Under the pieces are notes generated by a model that saw nothing but the letters and a program-made list of their open reading frames with translations, did not search any database and was not told the DNA's origin. Positions 1 through 15,876 of a DNA stretch of 64,000 nucleotides are shown piece after piece; position 1 is the first letter of the stretch; each line of letters starts with the position of its first letter. This stretch comes from Piper betle. Its lineage: Eukaryota; Streptophyta; Magnoliopsida; Piperales; Piperaceae. The stretch covers positions 317,501-381,500 of the forward strand of contig JAURVB010013882.1 of assembly GCA_033002965.1 (NCBI GenBank), written 5' to 3'. The translations under genes were made by a program, and so were the position numbers.

Positions 1-2548
1 ATGGTGGAAAATTTGTGTCGCTCCAAAATTAAATACATCCAAAGTGATGTCAGTGGTGAATTTGTTGGTCACACTTTAAAAGATCTCTTTGCTAAGAATG
101 ATATTATTCATCGTTTATCTTGCCCTGGGATGCCTGAGCAAAATGGTCTTGGCAAAAGGAAACATTGCCATATTGATGAAACTGGCTTAACCCTATTGTC
201 GGATGCTTCTTTGGATCAAAAGTTTTGGAACTATGCCTTCTCTACAGCTGTGTATCTGATCAATCGTCTACCCACTCCTCTACTACACAATACATCACCA
301 TATGAGGTACTTTTTGGCTCTACTCTAGATTATTATTTCTTGCATACATTCGGGTCCGTATGTTACCGTTGTCTTGCTCCTTTTGGTCGGTCGAAACTTC
401 AATACAAGAGTCGTCAATGCATTTCACTGGGTATAGTCTTTCACATATAAGCTACAGATGCTATGATCCTTCTATTGGAAAAATTTTGATTTCACGTCAT
501 GTAGTTTTTTATGAATTTGTATTCCTTGTCTTACCAAACTCAAGTCCCCCCTCATCTCCACCTATGTTTATCAAATGGCCCTAAAGCTGTCAGATATGTC
601 CTCCCCCTCCTCTATTTCTTCCTCTACCCATGCTCATTCCCCTCTCACCTCTATGCCCCTCTCTAATCTGCCCATCCACTTCGTTCCTCCTATCCCTCCA
701 CAGCCCCCCCCTCTGCCCTACCCGATACCTCAATACCTTTCCCTCCATTGCCATCCGTTGTCTTCTCCCAATTAGATGTTCCGGCCCCTCACTCTTCTCC
801 CACTCTATCCATCATTTCCTCACAACCTACTACTTCTTCACTATTACAAGATGCTCCCCACCCTTGTCCTTATATATCATGTATTGCGTCTTCCAATATT
901 AAGATCTATCCTATGATAACTCGTAACCAAGATGAGATTCGCAAGCACAAAGTATTTTTCTCTACCTACTACCTATTCCCTCTTGTCATCTAACAACCTC
1001 CTCTTATCTTCCCCTTGAACCTACATATTTCACCCAAGCCTGTAAGGACCCAAATTGGCATCAAGTAATGAATGACGAATTTAACTCTCTGCTCAAAAAT
1101 AGTACATGGTCCTTAGTTCCTCGTCTTCCATCAATGAATATAGTTGGTTCAAAATAAGTTTTCAAGGTGAAGCAACGATCTGATGGCTCTCTTGAACGGT
1201 TAAAGCCAGACTGGTTGTGAAAGGGTTCAATCAACAGCTTCGTTGTGACTACAATGACACCTTCAGTCCAATAGTTCGCATTGGCACCATTTGTCTTGTT
1301 ATTTCCATTGTCATTTCAAAAGGTTGGGTTCTCAAGCAACTTGATGTTAAAGAATGCATTTTTTCACGGTGATCTTAAGGAGACAATATTTATGGAGAAA
1401 CCTCAGGGGTTTATTGATTCTAATTCTCCTACTATGTTTGTCACCTACACAAGTCTATTTATAAATTAAAGCAAACACCCGGGCTTGGTGTCACAAGTTT
1501 AATACATTTCTTCTCAACTCTAGGTTTCAAAATAAACCCCATAATTCCTCCATGTTTGTTCTCGCCATTGATACTCACAAGTTAATTCTCCTCATTTATG
1601 AAAATAGCATTATCTTAATAGGCTCATCTTCGCTGATAATTTCAAAATTTATTTGGATTATCTCTTTACACTTTGATATGAAGGACTTAGGTCGATTGAA
1701 TTTCTTTCTTGGAATGAAAGTCACTTATCAGAAATTTATAATTTTTCTTTGTCAAACCAAGTATACCCTTCAATTGCTTTAGCAATTTGGTATGGATGGT
1801 GCAAAACCAATTTCAACTCTATTTCTCATGATCGTCTTTCCATGAATGATGGTGACATCCTGTCTAATCCTATTGAGTATCAACAACTTATTGGGAGCTT
1901 ACAATATCTAACACTTACACGACCAAACCTTGCATATGCTATTAATGGTATTTGTTAATTTATGCAGTCTCCCCATACATCTCATTTTTTTTGCTACTAA
2001 GCACATCCTGTGATATATTAAAGGCACTTTAGGTTTTGGCCTTCACTTTACTCCCTATAGTTCCTTCACATTAACTGGTTACACTAATGTCAATTGGGCA
2101 GGCTGTCCAGACACACACCGATATACTTCTAGGTTTTCTATTTATCTGGAGCAAAATTTAATCTCCTAGATTTCTAAAAAACAATCAACAGTTTCTAAGC
2201 TTAGCTCCACGTCATAGTTTCACTCCTTGGCTCTTCTTAGCTCAGAGGTGATGTGGCTGCTACATTTACTAAAAGCCTTACAAATTCCATCGTATTCTCC
2301 ACCAATGTCAACACCCTTTATTTGCACCCTCTATTTGGCATCCAATCTAGTTCTACAAAATAAAAGCAAGCACATTAAAATTAATGTGCATTTAATTTGA
2401 GAATGTAGCAACTGGGATTGTCAGACTTCAAAATCTTCGCTTCATTGACCAAGTCGTTAATTTGTTTACTAAGCCTCTCTACCGTCCTTGTTTTGAATTT
2501 CTTTGTTCCAAGCTTTAAGTTGGTTCCCCTCTTGAGCTTGTAGGGGGG
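1..2548 (+). mobile_element. Decayed Ty1/copia retrotransposon, internal region (integrase, RT, RNase H remnants)
   Basis: The window opens inside a copia polyprotein. Nucleotides 1-450 encode the C-terminal part of an integrase core: QSDVSGEF, then PEQNGLGKRKH in place of the usual NGxAER motif, then FWNYAFSTAVYLINRLP. From about 1030 to 1960 reverse transcriptase pieces follow in shifting frames ([18 protein letters not shown], then MKDLGRLNFFLGMKV). RNase H-like text lies near 2080-2330. Stop codons and frameshifts interrupt every domain, and a C/T-rich low-complexity stretch (about 540-900) separates integrase from RT. The 5' LTR, gag and protease lie outside the window. The element is clearly dead. 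The family assignment is solid, but the lineage within copia is not resolved. Confidence 0.9.
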
Positions 2549-2815
2549 TGATAAGTTTCACATCTTCTTTACCCTAAGAGATTGTAAATATATTATACAG
2601 ATTTTCCTCGTAACTAATTTTTGCAAGCCCTCGTCTTCACCTTTATCCTAACATATTGTAACTATATTATTCCGATTTTCCTCCTATAATTCTTATAACA
2701 AATTTCTTGATATGTATTTTATTTATATATGAATAAAAAAAGCTCTCGGTAAGAAGAGTTTATTTATTTCAAGTTCATCGTCTTTTTCTTCCACCACCTA
2801 CCGGAGTTGGAGCAT
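2549..2815 (+). repeat. Candidate 3' LTR of the decayed copia element
   Basis: A purine tract TAGGGGGG at 2541-2548 looks like a polypurine tract and is followed by TGATAAGT, a plausible LTR start. The next 250 bases contain two similar blocks (TTGTAAATATATTATACAGA near 2581 and a related block near 2657) and read like a short LTR. Its 3' end was not fixed because the other LTR lies outside the window. Confidence 0.45.
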
Positions 2816-3260
2816 AGAGACTTAGAATTCAAAAATTTGGACAAGGCACGGAAACAGCAACTATGCTTATAATTAACATTATCTTCCCGTTTGCAATATG
2901 AACAATTTAAAGAACTGCAACAAAATATACTCAGAATTTGAACTTAATGGAGGTAAGAGCAAACCTTTGCAATTTTTCTGACGTAGGCGGTGGTGTCATT
3001 CTCCGCGGGAGGCCAAAAAAAGGCCTTCAAGCATATCTGCCAAAACTAGCTTTAAAAGGTTCTAATTTTATTTAAGGAATTGTAAGCCCAGAACAGAGTA
3101 CTCTACTCCTACATACAATTGGGTAAAAGTACTTGCATTATATTCAAAATTGTTTGTTTGCTAAACTGTTTACCCACCTACACATGAACTTTTCTGTATG
3201 TATTTGTATCCTACTTTTTACATCAATCTTTCCATTGTTCTGTATGCACTAAGGGGCAGA
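2816..3260. other. Noncoding stretch between the dead copia element and the PP2C pseudogene
   Basis: AT-rich sequence with no ORF or domain I recognise. It probably includes the former 3' UTR of the PP2C gene, which runs leftward into it. Confidence 0.5.
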
Positions 3261-5394
3261 TCATTCGTCTGAATTGGGAGAATAGATGTCAGCAGGCGAT
3301 CTTGTGAGATCAAGGTGATTCTCTTGATATCTTGAACCTTGGCCATCAAGATAGATCACTATAACAATAATGTCATCATGGTAACTGCGCCGAACTCCTT
3401 TCTCCAGTTTCGTTATATTCTCGTACTCAATATCTCTTTTTTTAGCAGCTTCATGGAGGGCTGCTCTTACTAATCTCTTGGCTATGCCCTGTAAAATTCA
3501 ACAGCTAACTCAAGATCCAATGTATGCAAGGAGGAGATACATTGAGATTATGCATTCAACAACACTTTATATCACTCTGGGGTTCTAGGCAACTATATCC
3601 ACAGCTGTTTGGTCGCTTAACTGCTCCTACAACCCATCTGATGCAAATATCAGAAACATGTCATGGGGTGTGAGCTTGTGCATCTTGATTGAAGGATCAG
3701 CTGTTATGACTGGTCTCTTCAAATATATGGGACATACAAAATGCTGGAACATAGGATCCCTAGTTAGTTCTGGCTTCTTCAAGTAAACATCCCCAACAGA
3801 CCTGAACACCTAATCGACCAAATCAAAAAGCTGCAATGAATTGCACAGGCGAGCATTTCCAACACAGATAACATCCAATATTTCAATTGTTAAGATCATA
3901 AGGTATATATATATAGCAAGTGGAAGCAATGGCAAGTTTAGAGAAACAAAGAATAATGTCAATATGTTTTAAGAAGGATAAAGAAATTACAATTTATGAT
4001 AGGACCTAATATTTTTGAACATATAGAGTTCTATCACCTATGGAACTACAAGTTGCTGGTTTTCACCATGTCAGTAATTTTTAAGCTTCTTGCTGGTTTT
4101 AAAAGAGAGTGAAAGAAACCAGCAGGATAAAACTACCAACATTGTAAGAAGAGATACCTGAATAATGCCCTAAATCCTCCAAACACCATGAGTCAAAACC
4201 ACAATATGTGAATCATCTGGATGAAATGCCACAAGCGCTTTGCGGATTTCTTCCTCTGAAACATTGTGATCTGTTGAAAGCCTCTCTGCCACAACGAACT
4301 TGCCAGTTCCATCTGACACCTTTCTACCCGACACAACCCTTGAATCCCCAAGGTTTGCAATGTAGAGCACATCATCGGATATGCCACCCACCAAGCAACA
4401 GGATCGTACAGCAGCCATTGCAGGTCTTGCATGCCATGAACCCTTCACATACAGCAAAAACTCTTCCTCAGTTGCATCAATGGCCATTTTCAGAACTTCA
4501 GGTGACATTCTACCTTTACACACGAATAACCAGAAAATAAGTGCACACGAAGCACAAAATTATACAAGAAGGTAAGCTTCCATTTTTTGTTAGAAACAAA
4601 ATACAAGTAGTTAAGACAGATAATACTAGCTCAAGCAAACAAAAAGATGAGAAAATTGACTTCACATCCAATTGTCATCGATGAAACAGTATAAACTAAA
4701 TCATTAAGATAAAGATGCTTGCTTTTTTATAACAGCAGAAGAACAAAAATTGTGAGTGATTTATAAACAAATTAATGCATAAACATTAGCCGAACAATGT
4801 CAAAAGAAAATTCTCACTCATTATGTCACAAAATTAGTAGGCACTTTTGTTTATGAACCTGATCAGAAAACCACATAGCGAGTCTGAAAGACTGAACCTC
4901 GTCCAAAAATGGCTAGTATAATCATTTTGCATAAAAAACAGATATATAGGAGAATGACAACCAGGTATACTAATCCAGAAAAATTGCATGAAGACATCGC
5001 CACACTCAAAAAATATCACACAACCTCCATTAACTTCCATGTAATCAACAAATGCATATACCTATCAAACACATAAAAAATGCAATCATGAGACTCAAAC
5101 CCAAAACTTCGCAAGCAAAAAGGAAGTAGAGTAGTAACTATGTAAGTGAAACAAAAGCTTGCTGTTGACGAAGCGGAAAGCCTCGGGGCCGCCATGTCCA
5201 TCAAAGACTCCGACGTACGTCCCCAGCAGCGAGGTAACGACCTGGCCCTGGTCCTCCAACGCCGAATTGGCCCGCACCACGGCTATGGAGAAGTCGCCGG
5301 AGGCATGCCGCTTCAAGTTCGTGGTCCACATGAGCCGATCCCCGTCGTCGCTGCCGCCGCCGCCGCCGAACTGGCCGAAGCACCGCTTCCACAT
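3261..5394 (-). pseudogene. Clade D protein phosphatase 2C (PP2C), disabled by internal stops
   Basis: The family is a Mn/Mg-dependent Ser/Thr phosphatase; plant clade D members act at the plasma membrane in auxin-linked growth control. Exons read leftward: exon 1 from ATG 5394 to about 5150, with ASGDFSIAVV and the metal-binding motif GVFDGHGGPEA; exon 2 about 4513-4158 (ANLGDSR, HPDDSHIVVL); exon 3 3809-3576 (RSVGDVYLKKPE, FASDG); exon 4 3489-3261 (GVRRSYHDD). Splice sites are preserved, but three in-frame TAG codons interrupt conserved positions: at 4170-4172 (usual Lys of WRIKG), at 3627-3629 (usual Trp after SDGL), and at 3585-3587 (usual Gln/Asn region of DIVxN). The Thr of the usual HDDIT motif is Ile. 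A short piece joining exons 1 and 2 was not located. A degraded single-locus gene is the simplest reading. Confidence 0.85.
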
Positions 5395-6213
5395 TCCTGA
5401 TCGAGACCCAACACCAAAGAACGCAGCTTTTGCCGATTCCAGCCAATACCCAGATCGGAAAACGCTTGCTCTGAGCTCACTGCTGTTTGCCTTCAGTACG
5501 TGAAACAGAGAGAGAAGAGTATCGACATGGAGTGGGAGAAGAGGAGAAGATGATGGTGTATTAGAGAAGTCTCGTCGAGCAGGCGTGTGGAAGGAAGAGG
5601 TGGTGGGGGAAGTGCTGGTCTTCCTCCTCCAGTGCGTCTTCGTCTTTCTCCATCAAGCTTCTCAGGAATGGTCATTCACCGTTGAATGTGATTAACAAGT
5701 GTGAATTTGGAATGTATTTGGTTCAATTCCATTCAATATTTTAATTAATAATATTTTTACCATTAATCTTTAATTAAATATAGTTAAAATACGGTTGTTT
5801 TCCATAAAAAATTGGGTTTTAAGAAAACTTTAGATTAAAAATCTATGTGCAAATTATATTAAAATGATAAGAAGGTATAAATTGTAGCGTATTTAGAAGG
5901 GATATAACATATGTCACGCCCAATAAGTGGTATCATATAATATTTAAAATTATAGATATTCTTTAAGTTATAAATCACATTTGATCTTTATGATATAAGG
6001 TCATCCACACATAAAACATTCAATAAAATGCGCATCTGATATAATATTTTTATGGGTTTATGCAGTGGCAACCTTATGTAGTGCAATACAAAATTTTATA
6101 TAATTTCTCGAAATAAAATTCATATTTATTATAATTACAAAAAAAGCCACATAGTTTATATAATAACTTAACATTTGGCAAGTTGAAATTATACAGGGAG
6201 CTTTGTTTCAATA

Positions 6214-6256
<43 letters not shown>

Positions 6257-8757
6257 ATGAGTTTGACCATTTTTTGGTAATATTTTGCGACGTTCTTGTA
6301 AAAAAATGTCTATATCATTATATGGCACCTTTAATCTTTTATCATTATTATTTTATATTTTTTTAACGAAAAAGTAAAAAATAACGCAACTAAATACCTT
6401 ATTAATTTGTAAATAAATTTATATCATTTATTTTAGACTTTTACTTTTCATATTAAGGCAAACACATATTTACATAAAAGTAAGGTTGGTACTTAGCAGT
6501 TATTGAATAATATAATTATCTTAATTTTATTTGAAGTCAGAGGTAAATGTTATGTCAAACCTCAATTTTGTAATGGTTATTTATTCTTGGGTACTTGAGT
6601 ACTTACCTTAAACAATGTGATATTGACTTTTATTTTCGTTGTATTTATTTATACACAATATTATAGTCATTTTAAATTAATCAAATTGACAAGGCAAAAT
6701 TTTGATACAACTAAATCAGTAGAGAGCTCTAGAAGGTCAACCAATTTATTTTGATTGCAATTAGGTTAATTTTTTTTCTAACCAGTAATTTGATTTTGTT
6801 ATAAGCATAAGTCCTCTAAGAGGGAATCATATAAATGTGTAAAAAAAAGGAAAGAGAAGGGTATGAAAAATAAATAATAATAATTTTGACTTAAAATAGT
6901 TTTTTTTTTCCGAACAGCTCTCTATCTTATAAAGTAAAAATTAAAATAGCTTTTGTCTCTTATGGACTAGGTTAAATAGGAGGTTCAAAGCTTCAAATAT
7001 AAACCTGGCTCATGTATGTATATTAAAACTAAGATTAGTACCCTTATAATTTAGAAAGTTATAACTTAGCTTGTTTCTCAAGAATATACATTATAAAAAT
7101 TAGTAAAAATGTCGACGATATGCGTGACTTATATTAGAGATAAACTAATATAAGATAGAGTATAATAATCTAATATATTAGAGTCGATTTTAATAAACTA
7201 TGACTTGAACAGATAAATCTTAATTGAAAGAAAATATATAACATAATAATTTAATTTATTTACTTTTTATATTTGTTGTACTTTGATTTGCTAAATATCC
7301 TATTTTTATTTAAAGATTAGTATATTGAGTTCCCATTTTATTAATGATAAGCGTAGATGACAATTTTATAAACAAATAATACTGACAATAAATGCAAATT
7401 TTTGATATTTTGTTATGAAAAATATAAGGGGTGGGTATGATAATTGAAGGCCGTTAACATTTATGACACATCACGACCATGGTGGCAGCTCCCCGTAAAA
7501 AATAAATGAATAAAGAGGCCTCAGGGCAATCCTCATCCCACCTGAGCCCCATTCCCTGGCCTTGTCTTCTCCCTCCCCTTGGTGCCAGCCACCCTAATTT
7601 TTTACCAAAATGATCAGGCCTTGTTTTGACTCAAAATGGGCCAATTTTTATAACTATGATGATGATAACGTCCATATATATAGTAGCAGACTGAGTTATC
7701 TATATACATGAGAGTATGTTGTGATTATTTTATTTTACTCAGTGGTTCATAGAAATTAAATTTAAGTCGTTGATTTTTTAAAGACACGATGGTTAGGATT
7801 TTTACTTGGGTTGGTAGTTTTAAAGCATGTCATTTGACGGATGTCGAACTTATTTTATTTTACTTGCATCCATGACATGTTTGACTCACCTCGGTGGACC
7901 ATAGACTATTTTTAGAAGCTTTTAGAACCCACTTAACACTTAATTGGTTTGACTCTAGCCGAGTGTAAATTAAAAAAACATCATGTTTATCCAAACCCAA
8001 CCCTTTCCCCCTTCACTCACCCACTCGACCAACCACCCCCCTAGCACCACTGCCGACCTCCCCCTTTCTCCTCCCCTTCTCCCTTCCCTTTTCCTTTCTT
8101 CTTCCTCCCGTCCACCCCCTCCCTCACCAAGCCAACCTTTTCCTCCTTCCCTGTCCACTACCTCGATTTAAGTGATTTTGAGTGTGGTCATTTATCATAA
8201 TATTTGTATAGCGTATTGCTAGAGTATGTATTTTTGGTTGTGCATTGTAATGAAATTTTCCCTATATTGAGACGTCGATAGGGTCTAAGTCCTTTTTGTT
8301 TATATTTGGATTAATCAATTTAATTGAAATAAAAGATGGTGTGGTTTATCATAATAATTTTAATTCGGTTTGAAAGTGAAAAAGGTTCAAGGTGCTACAA
8401 GTTTTATTAATTTAATTAAATTTCTTATTTTCTGATAGTTTGCTTTAATTCTCCAATAACCCAATAATAATAAAACTATTTCCCTTTTTCATTAAAAAAC
8501 TCAAAATTAAAGTACGCACTCTAAATCTGAAAAAGCTTTTGGGTTTGAAATCTTAAAATTGAAAAAAAAATCCAACATTTTTCAACAAGCGTCTATTTAG
8601 CCAACACTCAACTAATGAGACTTGTCATCACTAAAATCTTTATTTATTTCACGAATAAATATAAAAAATAAAAAACAAAATAGTTTTTTAACCTTTTCAC
8701 TAATTTCCCACTATTATTTAAAAAAAAAACCTAAATTAGGGCTACCGGGTCGACCCC
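5395..8757. other. AT-rich intergenic region
   Basis: About 3.3 kb with no supported gene. It includes a TA microsatellite (6219-6247), poly-A/T tracts, and a strongly C/T-rich stretch at about 7990-8160 whose short proline/serine-rich reading frame looks like low-complexity sequence, not a gene. Confidence 0.6.
6219..6247. repeat. (TA)n microsatellite
   Basis: Uninterrupted TA dinucleotides, then TATGTATATATAA. Confidence 0.95.
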
Positions 8758-8760
8758 GCG

Positions 8761-8768
8761 TATAAAAG
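8761..8768 (+). promoter_or_regulatory. TATA box of the poly(A)-binding protein gene
   Basis: TATAAAAG follows a GC-rich patch and lies about 390 bases before the ATG at 9152. Transcription would be expected to start roughly 25-35 bases downstream, near 8790-8800. Confidence 0.65.
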
Positions 8769-8794
8769 GCGAATGACGGGGCGGCGATTTCTTC

Positions 8795-12885
<4,091 letters not shown>

Positions 12886-15088
12886 GTACAATATAGACTC
12901 AAAAATTGAACGTTAGGTAGACATATTACTACTTTTGTTTGGCCTTAGTCATGGTGTCTGCATATGTTTTTAAACCTTTATTATGTTGGTTTTATTATGT
13001 TATTGTTGGTGTAGCGAATCAAATCGTTTGTTTATTTGGACATGGTAATGGATTAAATTATTTCTTTAAAATGGTTATCGAAGGTGAGGGATTTTTTAAT
13101 CTACCAGATAATTCCATTAATAGAATATTTTTTCCCATAACTAGAGGGCTTAGCCTATATTGTTCAATATAGCCCACATCTCCAGGCCGTTAATAATATT
13201 TCTTAGCAACTGTAACGATTCTGCTCTCACACCAACTGGAACAACTCTAGTCTAATTTGTCTTTTGAAATGGTCGACTAAAAATTTTTAAGCATGGCTTA
13301 TTAATATATTGGTCTCACTTGAATGGTAATTGTAGGTAGGACTAATTTTGCAGATATCTGCGTTTCTTTCTCTTAAACATCGTAATGTGCTGATTAGTAC
13401 TACTCCATCATGCAACAATGCCGAAGCATATTCATGTGGCATCCGGCTAGAATTCGAGGAAGGTACACTTTGTTTGCCCACTTAAACGAGACATGGGAAC
13501 AATGTTTGGATGCGTACTCGTTTCTCCGGATTTTACTTTCTGGGTCATCGAGAATTTGTCTTGAGGAGGTTTCTGTATATGTGTTCATTTCTTCTCGTTA
13601 TATTATGCGAGCACGGTAGCTGCAACGAATGAATGTACAGTGCAACACTGCCTAAAGTTTGTTCGTGAGAGTGTAATGTGACGACCTGCTGGAATTTGAG
13701 GAAGATGCAATGGCTCTTGCCCACTGAAACGAGACAAGAGGAGGAATGTTTGCACAGCGTGTCACTAGAAGGGCAAATCCTTTAACCTATATACATGCTT
13801 TTATCCTTGTATGCAAGGGCAGAGAGGGTCCCCGTGTCTCATAATCAATCATTACTCTCTACCTCTGCTTTGAGTGAAAGTGGCCGGGAAAGAGACGGCT
13901 TTCAGAGTAGCAAATCTTCAAGAGGATTTCTATTGGGATTGGCGCTTACATTCCGCTTTCAAACACCAAAATACCACCGAATTCTACTCTTTGTATATAT
14001 ATTTTCAACTTGATATAACCTGTTAACACACTGGTCTTTTCACCTGCACCACTCTTCTTGAAGCCATATGCTGTTTTTTCATCATGAAAAAAATGCATAT
14101 CCGGTCCAATCAGTCAAGAATGCAGTTTTACCAGGTGTAATTCGAGTGAAACTATACATGCATGAAATCATTTAATTTTAAGGTTAATTATAAGTAGTTT
14201 GAGTGAGTAATCAATTAGAAGTGATCAAAAGAGATGAAATTTTTTGCTCGTGACTGCATGGATGATCAAATTTGCGCCGAACAAACAAATTATCGCCATC
14301 ATGAATCATGGCCGTGTATAACTCATCCAGATTAGCTTGTTGAAGAGAAGCAGAGATGGGTTTTCAATATTTTAGCATTTGCTCTCATGTGTATGTCTGC
14401 TTTAGAGAGGGGAGGAAAAAAGCGAAAAAGCCAAGAGGCCACCGAAAAGCAAGAGGAGAAAAAATATGGAGCGATTTGACGTCCCAACACGAGATTGCTT
14501 TTTCCTTTTCTCTCTTGTGTGTGTGCGCCATCCAATTCAACCAAGCTCCTTTTCCAAACTTTCCCTCCCTCAAGTCAACCTCACCTCATCATTTGGCCCA
14601 TTTTTGTGCACTGCTAGCTCTTTTCCCGTCTAGTACGTAGAAGAAACATGTAGAATTGCACATTATGCACATCCACATAAGTTTAAGTTCCAACCATCAC
14701 AAAATAAAGAGACCCAAAAAATTTCACCTGAATCTGAACTTTGGATCCCCTTCATGTAATATATATGCCAAATTAACTGTAACTAGCTACATGGTAGAGA
14801 TGATTGATGCTCAAGAATATCCTTGAATGTTTCCATAGCCATATAAAAGTGCCCCACTAAGATTGATCTGCAATTTTGTGGGTCACTTTAATTTCCAAGT
14901 CTTTTCCATCCAAATATACCTAATTCATATATATATATATATAATGTACTAGAAAACTAGGAATTACTCATTTGTTCAGCATTTACATAAAGTAACATGT
15001 TGGGCAGTTACCATTCCAATAGTTATTCACTTTTATCATCTTTTCTAACTCTCCCAACTCAACTCAATCACTCACTGTCAATTAATTC
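12886..15088. other. PABP 3' region and intergenic DNA
   Basis: The first few hundred bases are presumably PABP 3' UTR. The rest shows a diverged direct repeat (13446-13757) and upstream DNA of the WOX4-like gene, including a short (AT)n at about 14930-14943. No gene is supported. Confidence 0.55.
13446..13757. repeat. Diverged direct repeat, two units of about 70 bp
   Basis: The stretches 13446-13512 and 13686-13757 align: GAATTCGAGGAAG with GAATTTGAGGAAG, GCCCACTTAAACGAGACA with GCCCACTGAAACGAGACA, then AATGTTTG in both. The two are about 240 bp apart. Origin unknown. Confidence 0.6.
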
Positions 15089-15096
15089 TATATATT
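15089..15096 (+). promoter_or_regulatory. Candidate TATA box of the WOX4-like gene
   Basis: TATATATT lies 65-72 bases before the ATG at 15161, which leaves room for a short leader. Confidence 0.5.
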
Positions 15097-15160
15097 GCCC
15101 ACACATATCTTCCTGGCTTCACTATCAGTCACCACCACCCTTTCTCATGGTAGGGCAGCT

Positions 15161-15876
15161 ATGAAGGTCCATCAGATGGCCAGTGTGGAGCTTTGGGAGC
15201 AGGAGTCTTCCCTTTCTCTTACCTGCAAGCGCCTGCGCCCTCTTGCACCCAAGATTGGCCACCACACTCTCACTCTCTCCCTTGCAGACCTCAAGAGCTT
15301 CATCAAACCACAGTCTGCTCCCACCAAAACCTCCCTTCCACAAGTATGTCTATCTCTAGCAACTTAAACAATCAATCATCACAATTACTATATATGTCTA
15401 CCGCAATATTTAATATTGTAAATGATTTTTTGGAAATTGAGCTACAACTCATGTCATTTATGTGCGTGCAGAGCGAGGTGCAGAGTGGAGGAACTCGGTG
15501 GAATCCGACCAGAGAGCAGATTGAGATCTTGGAGAAGCTCTACAGAGGAGGGATGAGGACACCCAATGCCCAACAGATAGAGCAGATCACTACGCAGCTG
15601 GGGAAGTATGGCAAGATCGAAGGCAAGAACGTGTTCTACTGGTTTCAGAACCACAAGGCAAGGGAGAGGCAACGGCAGAAGCGTGTCGGCCTCGCCGGCA
15701 GGCCTTGGCCGGCGCCGGCAGAGTTGTCCATCGTCGGAGAAGAGGTGGGCAGCTGCAAGAGGAGGTCAAGACCTTGGGTGCAGGTAGAGGGAAGAATGGC
15801 AGCAAAGGAAGAAGAGCATGGGCTAGTGCAGACTTTAGAGCTCTTCCCACTCCGACCAGAGGGAGCAGCAAGTTGA
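15161..15876 (+). CDS. WOX4: WUSCHEL-related homeobox transcription factor, WOX4-like
   Basis: WOX4 proteins are nuclear DNA-binding regulators that maintain vascular cambium/procambium stem cells downstream of CLE41/44-PXY in Arabidopsis. Two exons, 15161-15343 and 15472-15876, give 195 residues with an intact frame and a phase-0 GT-AG intron. Seen: an N-terminal [11 protein letters not shown] block, which is characteristic of WOX4; a WOX-type homeodomain at about residues 68-132 ([20 protein letters not shown], then [15 protein letters not shown]); a WUS box TLELFPL at 182-188, seven residues before the C-terminus. The ATG at 15161 was chosen because it directly precedes the conserved N-terminus; an upstream in-frame extension has no ATG. 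Family is certain. Orthology to WOX4 rests on the N-terminal block and the C-terminal CKRR segment. Confidence 0.93.

Noticed and set aside
7970..8171. Proline/serine-rich or glycine/arginine-rich small protein
   Set aside because: A C/T-rich low-complexity tract opens frames on both strands; there is no domain, and composition alone explains it.
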